Shown here: positions 1-7,225 of the stretch, piece after piece
Position numbering within the stretch: position 1 is the first letter of the stretch
Layout: the number at the start of each line of letters is the position of its first letter
Source of the DNA: Streptomyces xanthophaeus
GTDB taxonomy: Bacteria > Actinomycetota > Actinomycetes > Streptomycetales > Streptomycetaceae
Assembly: GCF_030440515.1 (NCBI RefSeq)
Contig: NZ_CP076543.1
Coordinates: forward strand, 5,652,501 to 5,716,500
DNA length: 64,000 nucleotides
Direction: 5' to 3'
Position numbers and translations under genes: made by a program
Notes under the pieces: model-generated
What the model saw: the letters and a program-made list of their open reading frames with translations, nothing else
Databases searched by the model: none
Told to the model about the DNA's origin: nothing

Positions 1-279
1 CTGGCCTGCATCGGGCTGCGCACCACACTCCAGCAGGTGTCGGGGCTGGAGCCCGGCGCGGGCGCCTCCGTACGCAAGCTCGTCCAGACCCCGCACCAGC
101 AGCGGACCGCCGAGCTCGCGCTCGAACTGCTGGGACCGGCGGGCGCGGTGCGGGAGGGGGCGGGGGAGCGGGCGGTGCACGGGATGCTCATGTCCCGCTG
201 CCTGACCATCGCCGGGGGCACCACGCAGGTCCAGCTCAATGTCGTCGCCGAGCGGATCCTCGGCCTACCCAGGGACTAG
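1..279 (+). CDS. Acyl-CoA dehydrogenase, C-terminal end (partial)
   Basis: This is the last 92 codons of a gene that begins upstream of the window. The visible part has the C-terminal helical bundle signature of acyl-CoA dehydrogenases: a helix with QQRTAELALELLGPAG, then MSRCLTIAGGTTQVQLN and a closing RILGLPRD. In this family the IAGGT(T/S)xxQ segment lies at the end of the FAD and subunit contacts, and such enzymes make the alpha-beta double bond of acyl-CoA thioesters. The stop codon is 12 bp before the thiolase start, so the two are very probably co-transcribed. Because the next gene is of the steroid or branched-chain type, the enzyme may act on a bulky acyl-CoA, but the substrate cannot be told from this fragment. 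The catalytic base lies outside the window. Confidence 0.85.
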   Translation: MACIGLRTTLQQVSGLEPGAGASVRKLVQTPHQQRTAELALELLGPAGAVREGAGERAVHGMLMSRCLTIAGGTTQVQLNVVAERILGLPRD

Positions 280-291
280 GAGTTGTCGGGC

Positions 292-1503
292 ATGAAGTCG
301 TACATCGTGGGCGTCGGCATGACGAAGTTCGAGAAGCCGGAGTCGCGGGACTGGCAGTACTGGGACATGGTGCGGGAGGCAGGATCGGCGGCGCTCGCGG
401 ACGCGGGCATCGACTACGGACTGGTCGAACAGGTCCCGGTGGGCTACTGCTTCCAGGCCTCCACCGCCGGCCAGCGGGCCGCGTACGAGCTGGGGCTCTC
501 CGGGGTGCCGGTCTACAACGTCAACAACAACTGCGCGACGGGCTCGACGGCGCTGATGATGGCGCGGCAGTTCGTGCAGGGCGGGATCAGCGACTGCGTG
601 CTGGCGCTGGGCTTCGAGAAGATGAAGCGCGGCGCGCTGGGCGGGGGAGCGGACGGGGGTGCCCGCGGCGGAGCCGCTGATGAATCCTTCAAGACGTCCC
701 CGGTGGCCCGGCACTACGGGATCATGGCCGCGGGCCACGGCTTCGAGATGTCCCCGCCCACGGCGCAGATCTTCGGCAACGCGGCGCGGGAACACATGGA
801 GCGGTACGGGACCACGGCCGCGCAGCTCGCGGCGGTCGGCGCGAAGAACCACCGCCACTCGGCGAACAACCCGAACGCGCAGTTCCAGGACGTGTACTCG
901 GTCGAGGAGATCCTGGCGGCGAAGGAGATCCACGCGCCGCTGACGAAGCTCCAGTGCTCGCCGACCTCGGACGGCGCGGCGGCGGCGCTGGTGGTGTCCG
1001 AGCGGTTCCTGGTGCGGCACGGGCTGCACGACAAGGCGGTGGAGATCGTCGGACAGTCGATGACGACGGACACCGAGGCCTCCTTCGCCTCGGGCTCGTG
1101 CATCGACGTGGTCGGCAAGCCGATGACGGCGGCGGCGGCCCGGCAGGCGTACGAGGCCTCGGGGCTCGGCATCGAGGACGTGGACGTGGTGGAGCTGCAC
1201 GACTGCTTCTCGATCAACGAGCTGCTGACGTACGAGGCGCTGGGCATGTGCGAGGACGGTGCCGCCGGGAAGCTGGTGGAGTCGGGCGCGACGACGTACG
1301 GCGGGCGGTGGGTGGTGAACCCCTCCGGCGGGCTGATCTCCAAGGGGCATCCGCTGGGGGCGACGGGGCTGGCGCAGGCGGCGGAGCTGGTGTGGCAGTT
1401 GCGCGGCGAGGCCGGTCCGCGGCAGGTCGAGGGGGCGCGGGTGGGGCTGGCGCACAACATCGGGCTGGGCGGTGCGGCGGTGGTGACGCTGCTGCGGCGG
1501 TAG
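292..1503 (+). CDS. SCP2-type thiolase (lipid-transfer protein family)
   Basis: A 403-residue thiolase-fold protein of the SCP-x/lipid-transfer branch, the group that includes Ltp proteins of steroid side-chain breakdown. The nucleophile region reads NNNCATGS (Cys near residue 80), then HDCFS in place of the HEAFA of classical thiolases, then [14 protein letters not shown] near the C-terminus. The length fits the family. The start chosen is ATG 292, with AGGAG about 9 bp upstream; a TTG at 283 is in frame but poorly placed. It follows the acyl-CoA dehydrogenase by 12 bp. I infer carbon-carbon cleavage of a beta-keto acyl-CoA; some relatives are retro-aldolases instead, so the exact reaction is open. 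Confidence 0.88.
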   Translation: MKSYIVGVGMTKFEKPESRDWQYWDMVREAGSAALADAGIDYGLVEQVPVGYCFQASTAGQRAAYELGLSGVPVYNVNNNCATGSTALMMARQFVQGGISDCVLALGFEKMKRGALGGGADGGARGGAADESFKTSPVARHYGIMAAGHGFEMSPPTAQIFGNAAREHMERYGTTAAQLAAVGAKNHRHSANNPNAQFQDVYSVEEILAAKEIHAPLTKLQCSPTSDGAAAALVVSERFLVRHGLHDKAVEIVGQSMTTDTEASFASGSCIDVVGKPMTAAAARQAYEASGLGIEDVDVVELHDCFSINELLTYEALGMCEDGAAGKLVESGATTYGGRWVVNPSGGLISKGHPLGATGLAQAAELVWQLRGEAGPRQVEGARVGLAHNIGLGGAAVVTLLRR

Positions 1504-1568
1504 CGGGCCGGCGGGGCTGGGCGGAACGCGCTTTCGGGCATGGGGGCGGAGCGTTAGGCTCCGCTCCC

Positions 1569-2084
1569 GTGAGTGAGATACGTGAGGTGTCCTTCAGCGC
1601 CACCGGCAGCCTGACCAGGGACGAGTACGACGAGGCCGCCAAGGCGGCGGGGCTGTTCCGGCGGGGCCGGGCGGTGGCCGCCCTCACCACGGTCTTCCTC
1701 GCCGCGGCGAGCGTGACGCTGTCGTCCGGCGGTCTCACCGTGCACCCCGTCCCCCTCGGGATCGCGGTGGTGTACGGCCTCGTCGTGCTGCTGGTCCTCC
1801 CGCGGTGGGTGGTGGCCCGGGGCTTCCGCAGCGGCAGGGCCGCCGAGGAGAAGCGGGTCGTGGTGGACGGTAGGGGCATCGAGGTGTTCCGCGGCGGCGA
1901 GTCGCAGCGGATCGTGTGGGACGAGGTGCGCTACTACCACGAGACGCCCCGGCTGCACGTGTTCGTGGGCCGCTCGCGCCGGCGGACGTGTCTCGTGGCG
2001 CTGCCCAAGCGGCTGTTCACCGCCCCGGGCGAGAGCGAGCTCCTCGCCGCCTTCGGGCACGAGCAGGCCGGCGACGGCTCGTAG
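1569..2084 (+). CDS. YcxB-like membrane protein
   Basis: A 171-residue protein with an N-terminal soluble stretch, two hydrophobic segments around residues 40-80 (VAALTTVFLAAASVTL and GIAVVYGLVVLLVLP), and a C-terminal beta-rich domain with VVVDGRGIEVFRGGESQRIVWDEV and FVGRSRRRTCLVALPKRLF. This is the layout of YcxB-like proteins, whose function is not known. The start is GTG 1569; there is no ribosome site, but TAGGCT at 1555-1560 lies 8 bp upstream, so it is probably leaderless. It has its own promoter and is not part of the thiolase operon. Confidence 0.7.
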   Translation: MSEIREVSFSATGSLTRDEYDEAAKAAGLFRRGRAVAALTTVFLAAASVTLSSGGLTVHPVPLGIAVVYGLVVLLVLPRWVVARGFRSGRAAEEKRVVVDGRGIEVFRGGESQRIVWDEVRYYHETPRLHVFVGRSRRRTCLVALPKRLFTAPGESELLAAFGHEQAGDGS

Positions 2085-2115
2085 CGCCCCGGCCCGGCCC
2101 GCCCCCCACGCCCGG

Positions 2116-2544
2116 TCAGAGCTTCTCGATGTCCTTGTGCACCACGTCGGAGCCGGGGTGGTCGGCGTACAGGCGCACCTTGAGCGGGTGGCCGACCGGA
2201 GCCTTGATGATCAGGCCGGGGTACTCACCCAGGCCGGTGCCGTTGCAGGAGGGCTCAGTGGTCAGGTTGGACCAGCCGTTCACGTTGTGCGGGTCGTTCC
2301 ACGACACCCACGCACAGTCGCGCTCGCCGCTGGTGATGTGCACCGAGATGATCCGTACCGAGTTCACCTCGCCGTCGACGCGCTCGTAGAACACCGTCCC
2401 GACGTTGTGGTGGAGGCCCTTGCCGGCCTCCAGGTCGGCCTGGAGGACCGGGCCGGCCGGGGTGTCGGCAGCGGCCGGGGCCGCGCCTCCTGCGAGGGTC
2501 GCGACCACGAGGGCGGCGGTGGCGGACAGGGCGGATACGCGCAT
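2116..2544 (-). CDS. Small secreted protein of unknown function
   Basis: A 142-residue protein with a Sec signal peptide (MRVSALSATAALVVATLAGG, cleavage near APAAADTPAG). The mature part of about 115 residues has two cysteines (RDCAW and EPSCNG) that could pair, and aromatic beta-strand-like segments (VGTVFYERV, GWSNLTTEPSC). I do not recognise the family. The start is ATG at 2544 with GGAGGC 8 bp upstream on the minus strand. It is a single gene, pointing away from the sigma-factor block. It should be exported and, lacking an anchor, released. Confidence 0.7.
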   Translation of the reverse strand: MRVSALSATAALVVATLAGGAAPAAADTPAGPVLQADLEAGKGLHHNVGTVFYERVDGEVNSVRIISVHITSGERDCAWVSWNDPHNVNGWSNLTTEPSCNGTGLGEYPGLIIKAPVGHPLKVRLYADHPGSDVVHKDIEKL

Positions 2545-2664
2545 GGTTCTGCCTCCACGAAGCTGGGTTGAGGAGGTCTCATCCTGGCCCAGCAGGTGGG
2601 CGCGCGCTGCTGCGGAATCCGTCAATCGGTGGCCGGGACGGCACGGTTGATCCCGTGCCGGCCA

Positions 2665-2934
2665 TCAGCGGGAGGCCGGCTTCAGTTCGCAGCGGCCGTC
2701 CGTGCACTCCCGTTGCAGGCGGCCCCGCGAGAGCGTCTGGGCCAGTCCGATCGCCCAGCACATCGGGCAGCCGCGCAGGGCCACCAGGCCGATCGGGGCG
2801 AGGGCCAGGGTGACCGGTCCGTAGATCGGGAGGAGGGCGAAGGCGCCGATCAGGGCGCCGAGACCGACCGTGCCGCGGAGCAGGTGCCGGGGCAGGGACG
2901 AGCTCGCGAAGTCGGGGCCGTCAGTGATCGTCAT
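2665..2934 (-). CDS. Small membrane protein, YgaP/DUF2892-like
   Basis: An 89-residue protein with a helical hairpin in the membrane: RGTVGLGALIGAFALLPIYG and VTLALAPIGLVALRG, followed by a GCPMCWAIGL motif and a cysteine-bearing tail (RECTDGRCEL). The hairpin and the conserved CP motif resemble the YgaP-type transmembrane domain (DUF2892), here without a rhodanese domain; this is a resemblance only. Its start overlaps the end of the upstream ECF sigma gene by 14 bp, so it is translationally coupled. The four cysteines could bind metal or sense redox, which would suit a sigma-factor operon, but that is inference. Confidence 0.6.
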   Translation of the reverse strand: MTITDGPDFASSSLPRHLLRGTVGLGALIGAFALLPIYGPVTLALAPIGLVALRGCPMCWAIGLAQTLSRGRLQRECTDGRCELKPASR

Positions 2935-3475
2935 CGTTGCCTCCAGGAGCCGGGTACAGGGTGTGGCGCAGGGCCGCGCGGGCCCGGTGCAGCCGTGATT
3001 TCATCGCGGCGGGGCTGAGCCCGAGCGCGTCCGCCGCCATCCGCCCGCTGTAGCCCTGGATGTCCCGCATGATCAGCACCCGCCGCTGGTCGGCGGGGAG
3101 GGCGGCGATCGCCCGCGCCACCCGGGAGGCCTCCAGGTGCTCCAGTACCTCGTCCTCGGCCGACATCACGGCGGAGTCGGGCAGCGGGGCGCGCTCGCGC
3201 GGCACCAGCCGGGCCCGGCGCATGCACTCGTTGCGGACGATGCGGAACATCCACGAGGCCAGGGCGCCGGAAGCGCGGAGCATGCCGATCTTCCGGTAGA
3301 GGATGATCAGCGCCTCCTGGGCCGCGTCCTCGGCGTCCTCGGGGGAGGCGCACAGCGAGTACGCGAACCTCCGCACGTTCGGGTGCGATCCGGAGACCAG
3401 TGCGGTGACGGCATCGAGGTCCCCGCCCTGCGCGGCAAGGATCAGCGGCTCGGCGGGCCAGGTCGACTCAGCCAC
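2921..3475 (-). CDS. ECF-type RNA polymerase sigma factor
   Basis: A 184-residue sigma-70 family protein of the extracytoplasmic-function class. Region 2 is visible at residues 30-90 (RRFAYSLCASPEDAEDAAQEALIILYR, then ASWMFRIVRNECMRRAR) and region 4 at 120-175 (ALPADQRRVLIMRDIQGYSG, then ALGLSPAAMKSRLHRARAAL). There is no anti-sigma gene of the ZAS type beside it; the neighbours are a 31-residue membrane peptide upstream and a small cysteine-containing membrane protein downstream. The start is GTG 3475, inside the end of the peptide gene. These three genes form one operon. Confidence 0.9.
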   Translation of the reverse strand: MAESTWPAEPLILAAQGGDLDAVTALVSGSHPNVRRFAYSLCASPEDAEDAAQEALIILYRKIGMLRASGALASWMFRIVRNECMRRARLVPRERAPLPDSAVMSAEDEVLEHLEASRVARAIAALPADQRRVLIMRDIQGYSGRMAADALGLSPAAMKSRLHRARAALRHTLYPAPGGNDDDH

Positions 3476-3563
3476 GGGAGCGGCTCCGCCGGCGCGCCAC
3501 GAGGACGGTGCAGGTGCAGAGCAGGAGCAGTACGACGGCGCCTACGGCGACAGCAGTGATCAC
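3468..3563 (-). CDS. 31-residue membrane peptide coupled to ECF sigma gene
   Basis: A short reading frame (GTG start, TGA stop) directly before and overlapping the sigma gene by 8 bp. The peptide is one hydrophobic helix (ITAVAVGAVVLLLLCTCTVL) followed by a strongly basic tail (RRRSRSRG), so an N-out, C-in single-pass peptide is likely. GGAGG lies 5 bp upstream of the GTG, a better ribosome site than any other in the block, and the overlap means that translation of the peptide probably feeds the sigma gene. It has two cysteines in the membrane segment. No homologue is recognised; a sensor or anti-sigma-like role is speculation. Confidence 0.6.
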   Translation of the reverse strand: MITAVAVGAVVLLLLCTCTVLVARRRSRSRG

Positions 3564-3606
3564 GACAACCTCCAGGTCAGGTACCGGGCCTCTGCGCCGG
3601 CACATG

Positions 3607-3638
3607 CATAAGAGGCGTGGGGGCCGCGAAAGGATTCA
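3607..3638 (-). promoter_or_regulatory. Possible promoter of the sigma-factor operon
   Basis: On the minus strand TGAATC (3633-3638) and CTTATG (3607-3612) lie upstream of the 31-residue peptide gene, 20 bp apart. The AATC and (C)TTATG pair is reminiscent of ECF-type promoters, so autoregulation is possible. The upstream part overlaps the end of the neighbouring receiver remnant. No transcription start is known. Confidence 0.3.
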
Positions 3639-3989
3639 CCCCAGGGCGGGATCCACCACAGTCTCGCCCGTCGAGGCGCGCCGGACGCTGTCCGCCAGGT
3701 CCGCGACCGGGCCGTCCCGCAGCACCAGCCCCACCGCGCCCGCGGCGAGGGCGGCCTCCGCCAAGCCGGGGTGCGCCGAGCCCGTCAGGACGAGCACCCG
3801 GCACTCCGGGTCGTCGGCCAGCAGGGCGGTCACGGCCGCGAGCTCCTCCACCAGGGCCACCGCCGGCCGTGCCATGGGGTCCCGGACGATCTCGATGTCC
3901 GGCTGGAGGCCGAGCTGGAGCGCCAAGGCCGGATTCGGCGGCTCCAGCAGGACGCGCAGGGCGCGGGCCTCACGGTGATCAACAGGCAT
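3636..3989 (-). pseudogene. Truncated response-regulator receiver remnant
   Basis: A 117-residue product that matches the two ends of a NarL/FixJ-type receiver domain: the start (ALRVLLEPPNPALALQLGLQPDIEIV) and the last third (CRVLVLTGSAHPGLAEAALAAGAVGLVLRDGPVADLADSVRRASTGE). The middle, which would carry the phosphoacceptor aspartate and the MP motif, is missing, and no helix-turn-helix output domain follows. The T of the VLT motif is present. The start is uncertain (ATG 3989 or GTG 3998), with no good ribosome site. It could be a decayed gene or a small stand-alone fold that no longer takes phosphate. Confidence 0.55.
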
Positions 3990-4101
3990 TTCGTCCACGC
4001 GGGCAGCGTATTGCCCCGCCTCCCGGCGGGCGCGCAACACGCCCCGCACGCAGCGGATCTGACGTGAAGTCAAGAGTCTTCCCATGTGTGGGGGCGTGCG
4101 T

Positions 4102-4107
4102 TATACA
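4102..4107 (+). promoter_or_regulatory. Candidate -10 box of the maoC-adh-SDR operon
   Basis: TATACA stands out in this GC-rich intergenic region and lies 20 bp upstream of the KstR-like palindrome. If it is the -10 element, the repressor site would cover the start point and early transcribed region. No clear -35 is seen. Confidence 0.35.
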
Positions 4108-4125
4108 TTCCCTCACCGGCCGGGC

Positions 4126-4141
4126 CTAGAACGCGTTCTAG
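4126..4141 (+). promoter_or_regulatory. KstR-type operator palindrome
   Basis: CTAGAACGCGTTCTAG is a perfect 16-bp palindrome. Its core TAGAACGCGTTCTA (4127-4140) fits the published actinobacterial KstR consensus TNNAACNNGTTNNA, including the flanking bases most often seen (TAGAACNNGTTCTA). KstR is a TetR-family repressor of steroid catabolism. The site is about 100 bp before the hydratase start, in front of an operon whose products look like acyl-CoA beta-oxidation enzymes. Confidence 0.7.
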
Positions 4142-4242
4142 AACCGGCCCCCGCATACGACCTCGGTGCGGCCGACGGTGCGGACGGCCGCACCGAGGTC
4201 TTCCACGGCCCCGGTTCTCCAACGACAGGGAGCAGCATCCCC

Positions 4243-5097
4243 ATGCCGATCGATGCCGCCAAGGCCCTCGCCGCCGACCCCCGCCTGGGGGACATCGGCT
4301 GGGACCACAAGGACATCCAGCTCTACCACCTCGGCCTCGGCGCGGGCCGGCCGGCCACCGATCCGGACGAGCTGCGCTACACCCTCGAATCCAAGCTCCA
4401 CGTCCTGCCCAGTTTCGCGACCGTCGCAGGCGCCGGCATGGCCATGCTGGGCGGCCTCGCCGCACCCGGGATCGACGTGAACCTCGCCGCCGTCCTGCAC
4501 GGCGGCCACTCCATCGAGCTGCACCGGCCCATCCCCGTCAAGGGGCAGGCCACCTCCCGCTCGAAGGTCGCCGCCGTCTACGACAAGGGCAAGGCGGCCG
4601 TGATCGTGCTGCGCTCGGAGGTCGCGGACGCCGACGGGCCGCTGTGGACGAGCGACGCACAGATCTTCGTACGCGGGGAGGGCGGATTCGGCGGTGAGCG
4701 CGGGCCCTCGGCCAAGGAGGAGCTCCCCGGGCGGGCGCCCGACCGCGTCGAGGAGCGGCACATCCGTGAGGACCAGGCGCTCCTCTACCGCCTCTCCGGC
4801 GACTGGAACCCGCTGCACGCCGACCCCGAGTTCGCCAAGACGGCCGGCTTCGACCAGCCGATCCTGCACGGCCTGTGCTCGTACGGGATGACCCTCAAGG
4901 CCGTCGTCGACACGGCCCTGGGCGGGGACGTCTCCCGGGTCCGCGCCTACCGCACGCGCTTCGCCGGGATCGTCTTCCCGGGCGAGACGCTGCGCATCCG
5001 GATGTGGCAGGAGCCCGGCCGGGTCCTGGTGTCGGTGACCGCCGCCGAACGGGACGACGCACCGGTCCTCGCCGACACCGTCGTCGAGCACGCGTAA
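4243..5097 (+). CDS. MaoC-family (R)-specific enoyl-CoA hydratase
   Basis: A 284-residue double hot-dog protein. The C-terminal hot dog carries the hydratase 2 signature YRLSGDWNPLHADPEFA followed by GFDQPILHGLCSYG, where the Asp and His (D-x-N-P-x-H) act on the substrate. The N-terminal half is a decayed hot dog, as in hydratase 2 of MFE-2. It hydrates trans-2-enoyl-CoA to (3R)-hydroxyacyl-CoA. ATG 4243 is preceded by AGGGAG 10 bp upstream. It is the first gene of an operon with an alcohol dehydrogenase and an MFE-2-like SDR, behind a KstR-type operator. A bulky or steroid acyl-CoA is the likely substrate, from context. Confidence 0.85.
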   Translation: MPIDAAKALAADPRLGDIGWDHKDIQLYHLGLGAGRPATDPDELRYTLESKLHVLPSFATVAGAGMAMLGGLAAPGIDVNLAAVLHGGHSIELHRPIPVKGQATSRSKVAAVYDKGKAAVIVLRSEVADADGPLWTSDAQIFVRGEGGFGGERGPSAKEELPGRAPDRVEERHIREDQALLYRLSGDWNPLHADPEFAKTAGFDQPILHGLCSYGMTLKAVVDTALGGDVSRVRAYRTRFAGIVFPGETLRIRMWQEPGRVLVSVTAAERDDAPVLADTVVEHA

Positions 5098-5143
5098 CCC
5101 CGAGGACGAGAACAAGACCGTACGAGACCCAAGGAGCCGCACC

Positions 5144-6220
5144 GTGCGCGCAGCACTGCAGAGCGAGATCGGCCAGGACAAGCTCGAGGTCGTCGACGAC
5201 ATGGAGGCCGTCGGCCTCGGCCCCGGCAAGGTGAAGATCCGGATCAAGGCCACCGGCCTGTGCCACTCCGACCTCTCCGCGATGAGCGGCGTCCTGCCGC
5301 AGCCCGCCCCCTTCGTCCCGGGCCACGAGGGCTCCGGGGTGATCTCCGACGTCGGTGACGGGGTCACCACCCTCAAGCAGGGCGACCGGGTCCTCGTCTG
5401 CTGGCTGCCGCCGTGCGGCCACTGTCCGTCCTGCAAGCGCGGTCAGGGCCACCTGTGCCTGGCGAGCCTGGTCAACGCGGGCACCCCCAACTTCCGCCGC
5501 GCGGGCGGCGACATCTTCGGCTTCGCCGCGACCGGCACTTTCGCCGAGGAGCTCGTGGTCGACGCCGCGTGCGCCGTCCCGATCCCCGACGACGTGCCCT
5601 TCGACATCGCCGCGCTCATCGGCTGCGGGGTCACCACCGGCCTCGGCGCCGCCATCAACACCGCCGAGGTGGAGGCCGGATCCTCGGTGGCCGTCATCGG
5701 CTGCGGCGGCGTCGGCATCTCCGTCATCCAGGGCGCCAAGGTCCAGGGCGCCGCCCAGATCATCGCCGTCGACCCGGTGGAGTCGCGGCGCGAGGCGGCC
5801 CTGAGGTTCGGGGCCACCGAGGCCGTGGGGCCGGAGGCCTTCGACGACGCCAAGAACCGGATCACCGGCGGCGAGGGCTTCGACTACGTCTTCGAGGTCG
5901 TCGGGAAGTCCGCCACCGCGCAGACCGCCTACAAGATGACCCGGCGCGGCGGCAGCGTGGTGATCGTCGGCGCGGGCGCGCTGGACGACAACTTCCAGAT
6001 CGACATGTTCTCGCTCTTCTTCGACGAGAAGAAGATCCTTCCGTCGATGTACGGCGGCGGGGACGTGCTCCGCTCCTACGAGCGCACCATCGCGCTGTGG
6101 CGGGCCGGCCGGGTGGACCTGGCGAGCCTGATCACGCACCGGGTGCAGCTCGCCGAGATCAACGACGCGCTCGACCAGATGCGTACGGGCGTCGCCCTGC
6201 GCACCTGCATCGAACTCTGA
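5144..6220 (+). CDS. Zinc-dependent alcohol dehydrogenase (MDR family)
   Basis: A 358-residue medium-chain dehydrogenase. Catalytic zinc ligands are seen in TGLCHSDLSAM and PGHEGSGVI; the structural zinc loop is CGHCPSCKRGQGHLC; the Rossmann fold begins VAVIGCGGVGISVIQGA near residue 185 and is followed by AVDPVESRREAA, whose Asp favours NAD over NADP. It resembles class III or NDMA-dependent alcohol dehydrogenases of actinobacteria. The start is GTG 5144 with AAGGAG 7 bp upstream. It sits between the MaoC hydratase and the SDR, 46 and 28 bp away, so it is probably in the same operon. The alcohol used is unknown. Confidence 0.85.
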   Translation: MRAALQSEIGQDKLEVVDDMEAVGLGPGKVKIRIKATGLCHSDLSAMSGVLPQPAPFVPGHEGSGVISDVGDGVTTLKQGDRVLVCWLPPCGHCPSCKRGQGHLCLASLVNAGTPNFRRAGGDIFGFAATGTFAEELVVDAACAVPIPDDVPFDIAALIGCGVTTGLGAAINTAEVEAGSSVAVIGCGGVGISVIQGAKVQGAAQIIAVDPVESRREAALRFGATEAVGPEAFDDAKNRITGGEGFDYVFEVVGKSATAQTAYKMTRRGGSVVIVGAGALDDNFQIDMFSLFFDEKKILPSMYGGGDVLRSYERTIALWRAGRVDLASLITHRVQLAEINDALDQMRTGVALRTCIEL

Positions 6221-6248
6221 CCCGCTCGCTCTGAGAGGAACGCTACCG

Positions 6249-7190
6249 ATGTCACTCCCACTTGAGGGGCTCTCCGCCATCGTCACGGGTGCGGGCCGCG
6301 GGCTCGGCCGGGCCGAGGCGATCGAGCTCGCGCGGCTCGGCGCGAACGTGGTCGTCAACGACTTCGGCCAGCCGGGACGGGACGGTTCCGGGGAGGCCTC
6401 GGCCGCCCCGGCGGAGGAGGTCGCCGCGGAGATCCGCGCCGCGGGCGGCCGGGCGGTGGCGCACCTGGGCGACGTGGCCGACTTCGGGCAGGCGCGGGAA
6501 CTGGTCGAGCTGGCGGTGTCCAGCTTCGGGAAGCTGGACATCCTGGTCAACAACGCGGGCATCCTGCGCGACCGGATGGTCTTCTCGATGTCGGAGGAGG
6601 AATGGGACTCGGTGATCCGGGTCCACCTCAAGGGTCACTTCAACACCACCCACTTCGCGTCCGTGCACTGGCGCGAGCGCTCCAAGGTGGCGGGCGGCCC
6701 GGTCTACGGCCGGATCGTCAACACCTCCTCCGAGGCCTTCCTCGGCGGTTCGGCCGGCCAGCCGAACTACTCGGCGGCCAAGGGCGGCATCGTGGGCCTG
6801 ACCACCTCGACCGCGCTGGCGCTCGCGAAGTACGGGGTGACGGCCAACGCCATCTGCCCGCGCGCCCGTACCCGGATGACCGAGGACGTCTTCGCCGGCT
6901 TCCAGGTCCCGGAGGAGGGCAAGCTGGACGCCCTCGCGCCCGAGCACGTCGCACCGCTCGTCGGGTACCTGGCCTCGCCCGCCTCCGCCCGGGCCAACGG
7001 CCAGCTGTTCGTCGTGCACGGCGGCATCGTGGCCGTCATGGAGCGCCCGAAGGTGGCCGCCAAGTTCGACACGGCCAAGGAGTCCTTCTCCTACGAGGAG
7101 CTCGACGAGCTCCTGACCCCGCACTACGAGGCCAGGCCGGCGAACGAGACCTTCGCCGCGACCGAGGTGCTGGGCCTCAAGCACGCCTAG
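6249..7190 (+). CDS. SDR oxidoreductase, MFE-2 (3R)-hydroxyacyl-CoA dehydrogenase-like
   Basis: A 313-residue short-chain dehydrogenase. The cofactor site is VTGAGRGLGRAEAIELA, NNAG is at about residue 100, and the catalytic triad is S (NTSSEAFLG) and YSAAKGG. The insert after the Rossmann part (QPGRDGSGEASAAPAEEV) and the extra C-terminal 60 residues are typical of the dehydrogenase unit of peroxisomal MFE-2, which oxidises (3R)-hydroxyacyl-CoA. That is just the product of the MaoC hydratase encoded two genes upstream. The start ATG 6249 has GAGAGGA upstream. Assignment of substrate rests on operon context and the KstR-like site. Confidence 0.85.
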   Translation: MSLPLEGLSAIVTGAGRGLGRAEAIELARLGANVVVNDFGQPGRDGSGEASAAPAEEVAAEIRAAGGRAVAHLGDVADFGQARELVELAVSSFGKLDILVNNAGILRDRMVFSMSEEEWDSVIRVHLKGHFNTTHFASVHWRERSKVAGGPVYGRIVNTSSEAFLGGSAGQPNYSAAKGGIVGLTTSTALALAKYGVTANAICPRARTRMTEDVFAGFQVPEEGKLDALAPEHVAPLVGYLASPASARANGQLFVVHGGIVAVMERPKVAAKFDTAKESFSYEELDELLTPHYEARPANETFAATEVLGLKHA

Positions 7191-7225
7191 GCGGCGACCG
7201 CCGTCCGCCCCCGGCCCCCCCGCTC

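Noticed and set aside
265..1455. Long open frame on the minus strand opposite the thiolase
   Set aside because: It is a GC-rich shadow of the thiolase: Arg/Pro/His-rich product, no domain, and the codon bias belongs to the plus strand.
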